Translations under genes and position numbers: made by a program
The notes under the pieces: generated by a model
The model's database searches: none
What the model was told of the DNA's origin: nothing
What the model saw: the letters and a program-made list of their open reading frames with translations, nothing else
Shown here: in pieces, positions 1 to 8,004 of the stretch
Layout: each line of letters opens with the position of its first letter
Numbering within the stretch: position 1 is the first letter of the stretch
Assembly (NCBI RefSeq): GCF_024256385.1
Contig: NZ_JAMLFW010000001.1
Coordinates: 5,022,001 to 5,086,000, forward strand
DNA from: Anatilimnocola floriformis
GTDB taxonomy: Bacteria > Planctomycetota > Planctomycetia > Pirellulales > Pirellulaceae
Length of the DNA stretch: 64,000 nucleotides
Direction of reading: 5' to 3'

Positions 1-2
1 TG

Positions 3-608
3 CAGCGCGAAGCAGCCGAAGCTTTTGACGTGAATCGCGAAACCAAACAAGTGCTAGATTCCTACGGCCCGGGCACTCAGGCCCGGCAGATCTTGATCGC
101 GCGGCGGCTGATCGAGCGCGGCGTTCGCTTCGTGCAAGTCTGGCACGGCGAAGGGCAGCCTTGGGACAATCACGACGACATCGCCGACAATCACCGCCGC
201 CTGGCCGGTCAAACCGACAAAGCGATCGCGGCCCTCATCACTGATCTCAAACGGCTCGGCCTATTCGAAGAAACGCTCATCCTTTGGGGCGGTGAATTCG
301 GCCGCACACCAACCGTCGAACTGCCGCAAGCCGGCGCCAACGCAGGCAAGATCAACGGCCGCGACCATAACCACCACGGCTTTACCTGCTGGTTAGCCGG
401 CGGCGGTGTGAAAGGCGGCCAGACCTACGGCGCAACCGACGAGTTCGGCTTCAAAGCCGTCGAAAATCCAGTGCATGTGCACGACCTGCACGCCACCATG
501 CTCCGCCTGATGGGCTTCGACCATGAGAAGCTCACCTACCGCTACGCCGGCCGCGACTTCCGCTTGACGGACGTGCATGGCAAGGTGATTCAGGATTTGA
601 TTGCGTAG
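3..608 (+). CDS. DUF1501 family protein, C-terminal part (5' end outside window)
   Basis: The reading frame is open from the first bases of the window, so the gene begins upstream. The visible ~200 residues match the C-terminal half of DUF1501 proteins, which resemble alkaline phosphatase/sulfatase folds and are very abundant in planctomycetes. Seen here: a WDNHDD segment, ALITDLKRLGLFEETLI, the GGEFGRTP signature, and GRDHNHHGF followed by a GGG turn. Members are usually Tat-exported and often sit next to a DUF1549/DUF1553 cytochrome-like gene, which here would lie outside the window. Enzymatic activity of the family is not established. A complete second member lies at 41235-42596 and has the same FGRTP and GRDH landmarks. 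Family assignment is secure, function is not. Confidence 0.9.
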   Translation, partial: QREAAEAFDVNRETKQVLDSYGPGTQARQILIARRLIERGVRFVQVWHGEGQPWDNHDDIADNHRRLAGQTDKAIAALITDLKRLGLFEETLILWGGEFGRTPTVELPQAGANAGKINGRDHNHHGFTCWLAGGGVKGGQTYGATDEFGFKAVENPVHVHDLHATMLRLMGFDHEKLTYRYAGRDFRLTDVHGKVIQDLIA

Positions 609-620
609 GAGAGCGTTTGC

Positions 621-758
621 GTGCCTATCGATGGCGATGACGACGCGGGCCAAAACTGGACAAATGGAATTTGTATCGAGTGGCTCGAAGAATTGAGCGA
701 CACGCGCGAGGATATCTACACCCTCGCCGACGGGAACCCGCTGAGCGAGTCCCCGTGA
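621..758 (+). CDS. possible 45-residue small protein
   Basis: A GTG codon at 621 is preceded by GGAGAG seven bases upstream and opens a 45-codon frame ending in TGA at 756-758. The product is acidic (VPIDGDDDAGQNW at the start, EWLEELSDTRED in the middle), with codon choice resembling neighbouring genes. It follows the DUF1501 gene by 12 bases on the same strand. I do not recognise a family. It may be a real short protein or a chance frame in the gap between convergent genes. Confidence 0.3.
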   Translation: MPIDGDDDAGQNWTNGICIEWLEELSDTREDIYTLADGNPLSESP

Positions 759-791
759 ATTCTGCCGCGATCGCGTGCTTGATCGCGACTG

Positions 792-3700
792 CTAGGCCCG
801 CTTCAAACTGCCCAGCGCCCCGCGATGTTGCTCTTCGCTCCTCACGCTCCACCACATGTGCAGCGGCAGTCCGGCTCCCAGGGTGATCAGTGCGAGCTGC
901 GAAGCGACGAACACCAGCAGCGTTCGCAGCACTCCTTCGGTGAAACCGTAAGAGTGCAAGCCCACGCCGAGTTCGTTCACGCCGAACCATGACCAGGCCG
1001 TGACGATATTGCCGCCGATGGCGAGCAGGGCGAGGCCGCGTTCGCCGACCATCTTGTCCCACTTGGCGTGCAGGATAAGAGCATTCCACAGGACGATGAT
1101 TAGCGCGCCGTTTTCCTTCGGATCCCAGCCCCAGAACCGGCCCCAGGAATCGTCGGCCCACAGACCGCCGAGCACCGTGCCGACAAAGCTGAAGAACATC
1201 GCGAAGCACACCACGCCATAAATCATGCGGGCGCAAATCCGCCGGAAGTCCGACGTCAGGCCGGGCGTACACACGCCGAGCACGACATACAGCACGCCGA
1301 GGAAGCCTGCCAAGAAGGTCGACGCGTAGCCGACTGTGATGCACACTACGTGCGTCGCCAGCCAGAACTGCGTATCGAGCACGGCTTGCATCACGCCGAT
1401 GGTGTCACCGCTCATGCCCAGGAAGTACGCGATGATCAGCGTGGCAAAGCCCGCGATCGTCGAGACCAGGTTCCCCAGGCCGATGCGGAAGACCAACTCG
1501 ATCACCATGCCGACCAGCACGGCGAACCAACCGATGAAGACCGCGGAGGAATATAGATTGGTTACCGGCGGCCGACCGGAAATGTAGATCCGCATGGCCA
1601 GTGCTGCCGTGTGCAGCACGAAGGTCAAAAACACCAGCGTGAAGGCTGCCCAGTTGCACGAGCGCGACGGAATCAGCCAGCCGAACACAGCCAGCAGAAA
1701 CGCCACGATGTAAAGCTGCATGCCGACGTAGAACGGCGATACGCGGTTCATCCAGACTTCGAGATCGATCTTGCGACGGTTGTATTCCGGCGGATGCGTT
1801 CGCTCAACGGCGGAGTCGAACCGGCTGACCGCGAGATTGAACGGCTCGATCGTTTCAGTAACTTCTTTTTCCTTCAGCTTGATTTCATTCGGCAGTTCCT
1901 TCAGTCGCCGGGCGACGAAGGCCACGTCATCAAGCTGCTTGATTTGCTTCTCGACGTCCTGAATTTCTTCGGCAGTATTTCGTTGACGTTCGGATGAACG
2001 CTTCAGCAAATCGAGATCTTCCTCGAGGCGCTTTTTCCGGGCCGCAATTCCCTTTTTGCTTCCCAGTTCGGTCAGTTCCAACTTGTCGGCCTGCCATGCA
2101 TCACGCGGAACGGAATGCTTGCGATAGGCCTGAATGATATTGATGAAGGCCTCGGTGGCAGGATCGCCAGGCTGGTTCTGTACGTTGGTCTGCAGGAACC
2201 AAACGATCCAGGCGTTGTGGAACGACTGCCACTTGGCTTCGGTGGTTTTATCAGTGGCCGCATTGGGCAGCGGAATCGCCAACGGCGGCTTGGCTTGCTC
2301 CAGCATTTCGCTGCTTTCCATCATCGCCTGTTTGAAAGCGAGGATTTTTCGCTGCACCATGTCCGGCGCATCGCCTTGCTCAGGCAATGGCGGCAGCTGC
2401 GGCGGATTGAAGGCCCGCACCAGTGTCATGTACTGCGTCAGCTGACCGTCCATCAGCATCAGCTTGCGCTGCGTGACGGTCAGTTCTTCTTTGGGCTTTT
2501 GCCGGGCAGCACGCACTTGGTTTTCGAATTCCTGGATCTTGGGAAAGAGCTCCGCGGTGGAGTAAACGTGCCCTTGGCGCTTCTCGTCGAGCTCGAAGAC
2601 TTTTTGCACTTCCGGATTGTCGATTTTGAAGACCAAATGCGAGGCGGTGGCCGGCGAGCCGCTGATCAGATCGAGGAACCACTGCGTGACAGAAATCGTT
2701 TGTCCTTCGCGCGTCTTGGCCGTTTCACGCTGGCGGAACTGCAGCAGCATGTTGCGTACGTGCGAGTCAAACGGCATCACGCGGCCGTTGCCAGCAACGG
2801 CGAGCTTGCCGAATGCTTCGTAATCGAGCTGCGGCGTGCGCGATGACTTGCTGCGCAGGGCCATGCCAAGGAACATCGCGAAGATGATTGTCGAAGCCGC
2901 AACGGCCAGCAGAATGCCGGTCCAATTGACTTCGTGCGGAGCCTTCAGCAGCGGCTTGATCTCGTTGGCTTTCGCCTTGCGTTGATTGGCGAGCTTCGCT
3001 GTCTGCGGCTGCACCACATCGGCGACAATGATGTCGCCGGCTGCAATTTCTTCATTCTCTCGGCGGCGAAGAAAACGAATCAGCGTGGAGAGGAAGTGAG
3101 CAATCATCCCCACCGTAATGATCATTAGAGCGACGTATGGAATCATCCAACCGACGTTTTGCACCACCGCCAGCGTGCTGTGCTCCACACCGCTCGGCAG
3201 GCGAGCATAGTTGCTTTGATAGAGCGTCATCCCGCTGTAGCGAAGCGGGTCGTTCATCTTGATATGCACGGTCGAATCGACGCCGTTGGTCGGGTCCTTC
3301 ACGAGCACGTCGGACGAGTAATTCCGCGGCGTATTTGACGCGACGTAATCGTCTTTCTTCACATCCTTGAGCTGTACGGTGAAGGGCAGGAACTGCCGCT
3401 TGAAGCGGAGCGCAGCCAGATACGGCTTGCCCGAGACGTCGACCGTTTCGAGCGCAGCGGGATCATCGGTCTCGGTGATGGCTTGTGCGATCAAGTAGGT
3501 TCCGAGATCTGTATTGCTCTTTTTGTCGGTGAAGCGCACATAAGCAGCTCCCAGATCGACCGAGCCTTCCGAATCAGTACCTTTCGCCGCCGAGCGCGGA
3601 ACAATCGTTTGCTTTTTGCCGATGCCTTGCGTCGCAAGTGAATTTTCGTCGGCTTTTAGCTTTCGCAGGTCTGCATTCCGGACGTACTGCAAGACAAACA

Positions 3701-4871
3701 CTTTGACGGGCAGTGTGTTGTTCGGATCAGGAATTGGAGTGAGTGCATTTGCTTTCTTTGCAACCTCCGCGAGCTGCTCATTGGTTAAGCGTAAATCGAG
3801 AGCAGCGCTGCCCGTCCTCGTTAGGTGCAGTATTTCGTCGTTAAGCTCGGCATTGGCCAGCAAATCTTGCATCGGCACGACAAAGTGCTCGTCCTTCTCC
3901 TTACCACTCCGGTCGATCAGGGCGAGCTCGGTAGAACGAATATCGCGCAGATAGTTCGCAGTTTGTCCCTCGGTGAGGGCCATGTTGTATTCGACGGCAT
4001 ATCGCGCGACGAACAGCTCGTTGAGCATCAACAGCAACATGCCCTGATGCAGCAGCACGATGCCGCCCCGCTTTTGAAACAGCAGCCAGCAGCCGGGGAG
4101 CAAAATCACGCCGGCGAAAGTTCCCTTCAAAAGCTGCCACACAATCCGCAGCCCTTCGGCGCCAGGATTGTCCATTTGAAACAGCACATACCACACACCG
4201 AACGACAGCCCAGCGAGCAAAAATCCAAAGATCGCCACCAGCACGCCGCGCAGCATCGTCACTTTTGGCGAACGAAAGATCGGCTGCAGCGCGAACCAGA
4301 AATAGCAAAACACCGCCGACACCCAAACGCCGATCAGCGTCACTTGCGAAGCAATCCAGAACTGATCCCAAGAGAACGGCGGATTGGTTTGAAAGCCGGC
4401 GCTATTGTGCCCGGCCAGAATCAGCAGCAGCGTGATCAACCAGCCGAATGCGATCAGCCCCAAGCCGCCGATGACCAGCGACATTTTGGTCTTCAGCTGC
4501 AGCACCCAGCGTGCATGGGCAAACAGCATATTCAGAATCATCGTCACGCCCACGAACATGCCGCCCGGCATGGGAATCGGCGGGAGGTTGATTCGCTTCC
4601 AGTTGGGGAAGAACGAGGGCGGAAAGAAGACGTTGATGTCGACGCGCATGATCCACGCGCGAAAGTATTCCGGCACGACCTGCCAGATGTCTTTGTCGAC
4701 CTGCGCGAGCGTGCCGACGAGCACCACGAAGATGCCGTACGCAAACATCGCGACCGCGATCTTTTGCGAAGCCAGCGGCGCGAGGAACCAATCGAACCAG
4801 GCAGCCGTCGACATCGGCCGACCGGAATCGAGGCCATCAGCGAGAACAGGTTTGGAAGCAGCAACCGACAT
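792..4871 (-). CDS. ResB-CcsA fusion, cytochrome c biogenesis (system II)
   Basis: Predicted 1359-residue membrane protein that carries and attaches heme to exported c-type cytochromes. The N-terminal ~620 residues look like ResB/Ccs1 (several membrane helices and a large periplasmic loop). A soluble middle region rich in E/K/R/L follows (likely coiled coil around residues 950-1050). The last ~270 residues are a CcsA-type multi-helix domain with the tryptophan-rich heme motif WGRFWGWDPKENGAL. ResB and CcsA are separate proteins in many bacteria; fusions are known in several phyla. Translation could start 41 codons earlier, but ATG at 4871 has GGAG ten bases upstream and begins MSVAASKP. It follows the 212-residue gene at 4924-5562 by 52 bases, likely one operon. 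The window has client cytochromes (51592-52608 and 56517-59468). Confidence 0.9.
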   Translation of the reverse strand: MSVAASKPVLADGLDSGRPMSTAAWFDWFLAPLASQKIAVAMFAYGIFVVLVGTLAQVDKDIWQVVPEYFRAWIMRVDINVFFPPSFFPNWKRINLPPIPMPGGMFVGVTMILNMLFAHARWVLQLKTKMSLVIGGLGLIAFGWLITLLLILAGHNSAGFQTNPPFSWDQFWIASQVTLIGVWVSAVFCYFWFALQPIFRSPKVTMLRGVLVAIFGFLLAGLSFGVWYVLFQMDNPGAEGLRIVWQLLKGTFAGVILLPGCWLLFQKRGGIVLLHQGMLLLMLNELFVARYAVEYNMALTEGQTANYLRDIRSTELALIDRSGKEKDEHFVVPMQDLLANAELNDEILHLTRTGSAALDLRLTNEQLAEVAKKANALTPIPDPNNTLPVKVFVLQYVRNADLRKLKADENSLATQGIGKKQTIVPRSAAKGTDSEGSVDLGAAYVRFTDKKSNTDLGTYLIAQAITETDDPAALETVDVSGKPYLAALRFKRQFLPFTVQLKDVKKDDYVASNTPRNYSSDVLVKDPTNGVDSTVHIKMNDPLRYSGMTLYQSNYARLPSGVEHSTLAVVQNVGWMIPYVALMIITVGMIAHFLSTLIRFLRRRENEEIAAGDIIVADVVQPQTAKLANQRKAKANEIKPLLKAPHEVNWTGILLAVAASTIIFAMFLGMALRSKSSRTPQLDYEAFGKLAVAGNGRVMPFDSHVRNMLLQFRQRETAKTREGQTISVTQWFLDLISGSPATASHLVFKIDNPEVQKVFELDEKRQGHVYSTAELFPKIQEFENQVRAARQKPKEELTVTQRKLMLMDGQLTQYMTLVRAFNPPQLPPLPEQGDAPDMVQRKILAFKQAMMESSEMLEQAKPPLAIPLPNAATDKTTEAKWQSFHNAWIVWFLQTNVQNQPGDPATEAFINIIQAYRKHSVPRDAWQADKLELTELGSKKGIAARKKRLEEDLDLLKRSSERQRNTAEEIQDVEKQIKQLDDVAFVARRLKELPNEIKLKEKEVTETIEPFNLAVSRFDSAVERTHPPEYNRRKIDLEVWMNRVSPFYVGMQLYIVAFLLAVFGWLIPSRSCNWAAFTLVFLTFVLHTAALAMRIYISGRPPVTNLYSSAVFIGWFAVLVGMVIELVFRIGLGNLVSTIAGFATLIIAYFLGMSGDTIGVMQAVLDTQFWLATHVVCITVGYASTFLAGFLGVLYVVLGVCTPGLTSDFRRICARMIYGVVCFAMFFSFVGTVLGGLWADDSWGRFWGWDPKENGALIIVLWNALILHAKWDKMVGERGLALLAIGGNIVTAWSWFGVNELGVGLHSYGFTEGVLRTLLVFVASQLALITLGAGLPLHMWWSVRSEEQHRGALGSLKRA

Positions 4872-4923
4872 AATAGAAATCTCCGCCGCGCGGGCGAGGA
4901 GGTGGAAAGGCAAGCGAGACAAA

Positions 4924-5562
4924 CTACCAGCTGAGCGACTTCGCAAACTCTTCGAAGCGTTGCCGCTCTTGTTCGGCCAGCTTGGTCGAACCAATCAGCT
5001 TGATAAACCAGGTGCGGTCGCCATCAGGAACGAGCACACCAAGAATCGACTTCTTGGTCGGCGCCGATTCGGGCGAATGCATTTCAATGAACATCGCGCT
5101 CATGCCGTTGACTTCACGCGGCTTGAGGGCTTCGGCCAACTCTTCCTGCTTGAATTCAGGCAGGCCGACCTGACCGCGCCAGCGATTCATATTTGCAATC
5201 AACTCGCCGCCGGTGAGGCTCACCGTGATGTCAACCTTTTCACTGCCATCGACCACTTCGAAGGCCTTCAGGCTGAATTGATTGCCGGCCGTCTGCTTCC
5301 ATTCCGCAGGCGTCTCGAACTTCAGATCTTCGCTCGGCGGCGGTTTGCTCGGCACGCGCTGGGGCGGCATGCCGCCAGGAGGAAAACCCGGCGACGCAAC
5401 CGCCGTGGCGATCGACTCTGGTTTGGGGGTGGTGTAGCTGGCAATCTGGTCGCGCCGGTTCAGCGCGTAGCTAGTCATGAAAAAGAAGAAGCCGAAGGCA
5501 ATGACCCACACGGCAATACGAGCCATGATGGTTGCGGGATCGGCAGTGGGGGAACTAGACAT
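4924..5562 (-). CDS. membrane-anchored protein of unknown function, upstream of ResB-CcsA
   Basis: A 212-residue protein with a short cytoplasmic N-terminus, one hydrophobic helix (about residues 13-30, rich in F and V), a proline-rich linker (GFPPGGMPPQRVPSKPPP) and a compact soluble domain that would face the periplasm. No catalytic motif or heme-binding CxxCH is seen. ATG at 5562 is preceded by AGGG. The downstream same-strand gene is the ResB-CcsA fusion 52 bases away, so a role in cytochrome c maturation or envelope redox is a reasonable guess from context only. I do not recognise the family. Confidence 0.75.
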   Translation of the reverse strand: MSSSPTADPATIMARIAVWVIAFGFFFFMTSYALNRRDQIASYTTPKPESIATAVASPGFPPGGMPPQRVPSKPPPSEDLKFETPAEWKQTAGNQFSLKAFEVVDGSEKVDITVSLTGGELIANMNRWRGQVGLPEFKQEELAEALKPREVNGMSAMFIEMHSPESAPTKKSILGVLVPDGDRTWFIKLIGSTKLAEQERQRFEEFAKSLSW

Positions 5563-5872
5563 GATTGCCCTAAATAAATCGCCGGCAAAGACTTGCGCAA
5601 ATCACGCAGGCCAGCGCCAAAAACACGGAGCGGAACCGAGCAGCGAGCTGGTCCCGGGCGGGAAACTCAGGTGGGACGCCCCAAGGGGACTACTATCCGA
5701 TTATAGCGCGGCTGGGGGCGAATCGTACAGTCAAACGCCGTAAATCTCGCGCACAATCGGACGGTTCCACACATCGCCAGCGATTCGCGAAAAAGGAAGG
5801 TCTGGAGGGTTGGCTCGCAGCCGTTATCATCTGAGTGGCTTCACTTCCGCTCCGCTCTACCCAGCTGCACCT

Positions 5873-6988
5873 ATGGACTCTGTCTACTCCATCGCCGATA
5901 CCAGCGAAATCATCAGCCCTGCGATGATCATCTATCGCGATCTGGTCGAACAAAATCTGCGCGAGATCATTCGCATCGCCGGCGACCCGGCGCGGTTGCG
6001 GCCGCATTGCAAGACGCACAAGATGCCGGCGATTACGCGGTTGCAATTGGAAATGGGAATCACCAAGCACAAATGTGCGACGCTGGCCGAAGCCGAAATG
6101 CTCGCCGAAGCCGGCGTGCGCGATATTGTGCTGGCCTACAACCCAGTTGGTCCCAACATCGGCCGGGTGATCAAGTTCTTGCAGAAGTTCGCGGGAACCA
6201 AACTCGCCGTGACGGCAGATCATCCGCAACCGGTGGCACAGCTGGGGGCTGCGGCCGCAGCGGCGAATTTGCAAATCGAGGTGCTGGTCGATATCGACAG
6301 CGGTCAACATCGCACTGGTTTGCCGGCCGGGCCAGAGGCGGTGGAACTTTACAAAACAATTGCCGCGACAAAGGGACTGTTGCCAGGCGGATTGCATTTA
6401 TACGACGGTCAAAATCACCAAACTGAGATGGCAGCGCGAAAAGCAGCGGTGCTCGCTTGTTGGGAGCCAGCGAAAAGACTGCACGATGAGCTCGTCGCGG
6501 CGGGATTGAGCGTGCCGAGGATTCTATGTGGCGGGACGGGTTCTTTTCCGATCTTTGCGGCGCTGCAGCATCCGGCCATCGAGCTCAGTCCCGGCACGGT
6601 AGTTTTTCATGACGCCGGTTATCGCGAGATGTTTCCGGATCTCAATTTCACACCGGCAGCGCTCCTTATCACCCGCGTCATCAGTCGGCCGACGCCGAAC
6701 CGGGTGACGACGGACCTCGGCTACAAGGCCGTTGCCTCCGATCCGCCGGCCGGCAAACGATTGTCCTTTCCGGATCTGCCCGATGCGGTAGCCGTGCTGC
6801 AGAACGAGGAGCATCTGGTTCTCGAGACTTCGCGGGCTGCGGAGTTTCAGCCCGGTGACGAGCTAATGGCAATTCCCCGGCATGTTTGTCCGACCTCGGC
6901 GCTGCATAAGTCGGTATATGTCGTCTCCGACGGGAAGTTGCAGGAGAGCTGGGATGTGGTGGGGCGTGATCGCGTACTGACGGTTTAG
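5873..6988 (+). CDS. D-threonine aldolase-like PLP enzyme (alanine racemase-type fold)
   Basis: A 371-residue protein of the D-threonine aldolase/D-serine dehydratase (DSD1) family, which acts on D-beta-hydroxy amino acids using PLP and a divalent metal. Seen: PAMIIYRDLVEQN at the N-terminus, the PLP-lysine region RPHCKTHKMP, DIDSGQHRTG in the barrel, GGTGSFP near the phosphate site, and a C-terminal HVCPT that matches the His/Cys metal site of the family. The frame stays open to a TTG at 5810 that abuts GGAGGG, so the start is uncertain; ATG at 5873 gives the usual family length. The gene stands alone, divergent from the cytochrome operon and convergent with the next gene. Substrate is not determined. 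Confidence 0.85.
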   Translation: MDSVYSIADTSEIISPAMIIYRDLVEQNLREIIRIAGDPARLRPHCKTHKMPAITRLQLEMGITKHKCATLAEAEMLAEAGVRDIVLAYNPVGPNIGRVIKFLQKFAGTKLAVTADHPQPVAQLGAAAAAANLQIEVLVDIDSGQHRTGLPAGPEAVELYKTIAATKGLLPGGLHLYDGQNHQTEMAARKAAVLACWEPAKRLHDELVAAGLSVPRILCGGTGSFPIFAALQHPAIELSPGTVVFHDAGYREMFPDLNFTPAALLITRVISRPTPNRVTTDLGYKAVASDPPAGKRLSFPDLPDAVAVLQNEEHLVLETSRAAEFQPGDELMAIPRHVCPTSALHKSVYVVSDGKLQESWDVVGRDRVLTV

Positions 6989-7034
6989 CGTAGGCCGGAA
7001 CAAGCGGTACCCGCGCAGTTCCGGCCAGCCTACG
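6989..7034. repeat. palindrome of the GTAGGCCGG type between convergent genes
   Basis: CGTAGGCCGGAAC (6989-7001) pairs with GTTCCGGCC-AGCCTACG (7018-7034). It begins right after the TAG of the aldolase-like gene and covers the stop codon of the convergent gene at 7030. A similar GTAGGCCGGACC hairpin lies after miaA. It may act as a bidirectional terminator or be a dispersed REP-like element. Confidence 0.6.
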
Positions 7035-7821
7035 AATGCGCACAGTCCCGGCCGTAATTCGGCCCGAAGTCGAACCCAGCCAGGCTGATGGTTTCTGCCC
7101 AGCGTTGCACGGCGGGGACTGAGTCGCGGTCGAGGGTCATTGTGACCGCGATGTTCTCCCGCGGCCGGCCGTCGTCCTCCAGATAAATGCCGACGCACGC
7201 GTGCAGCGCGGGAACAAATCGATCCTGGAAGAATTCGGGATGACTCGAGTTGGTTGAACCGCGCGGATCCACGCCCCAAGCAGATTGCAGCAGTGCATCG
7301 AACTGGGCCAGGTCGATCTCGGATCGCAAGGTGAATTGAATGGCGCCGCGACGGCTGCAGCTCCGATCGGGATCAAACGCCAGGAAATTCAAGCGGAACC
7401 GGTGGAGATGATAGTCGAGCAAATCGCCAATCGAGTCGCCGACAACATGAATGGTGGATTCGTGCCGCGGCAGCTCGAAAATGGTCCGGCCTAGGCGCGG
7501 GCAAGTGATGAAAACATCGCCGTGATCGGTATCGGCCACCACCAAACAGTTGGTGAGATCGCTGAGCTCGAGCACGCCCGAATCCCAAGCGCCCAGTTCA
7601 TAGATTTGGTAGATCGCGTCGTGAACGAACGACGCCGGCCAATGTTTCTGCCGAGCGGCGTCCGTGAAAATGGTCAAGCCTTGGCTGATCTCGCCCAGAC
7701 CGAGCGGGCCGATAAACTCATCCAACCCCAGCGGAATCATCTCCGGCGGAAAACCAGCATGCTCCTCCCGCGGCTGTGGATGCAGAAACTTGGTGACGAG
7801 CTGGATGTCGGCGAATTGCAT
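7030..7821 (-). CDS. hypothetical protein
   Basis: A 263-residue soluble-looking protein starting MQFADIQLVTKFLHP at ATG 7821; a GTG five codons upstream (7836) is the alternative. No signal peptide or membrane helix. Composition is even, with several aromatic and acidic stretches and an ending GFDFGPNYGRDCAHS. I recognise no family and no catalytic motif. It is convergent with the aldolase-like gene (the stop lies in a palindrome) and divergent from the next operon. The length and codon pattern support a real gene. Confidence 0.65.
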   Translation of the reverse strand: MQFADIQLVTKFLHPQPREEHAGFPPEMIPLGLDEFIGPLGLGEISQGLTIFTDAARQKHWPASFVHDAIYQIYELGAWDSGVLELSDLTNCLVVADTDHGDVFITCPRLGRTIFELPRHESTIHVVGDSIGDLLDYHLHRFRLNFLAFDPDRSCSRRGAIQFTLRSEIDLAQFDALLQSAWGVDPRGSTNSSHPEFFQDRFVPALHACVGIYLEDDGRPRENIAVTMTLDRDSVPAVQRWAETISLAGFDFGPNYGRDCAHS

Positions 7822-8004
7822 GGGTTGATGATACACCAGCGAATATCGCGGAGCTCATTCCTTTTTGCGCGTTGGGTTTACCTCGAGCCATCGACCATGG
7901 AGTGTTCGACGACGACGGGGTACTGCTTTCGCTGGCACTTTTCGCACCTTAAACTGACGGGGCTTATCGGGATGGTTCCTCGCTTGTCTCGCGGAAGGCT
8001 GCGT

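Noticed and set aside
3825-4934. 369-codon open frame on the plus strand
   Set aside because: Antisense to the ResB part of the ResB-CcsA fusion; His/Gln/Arg-rich, no start signal.
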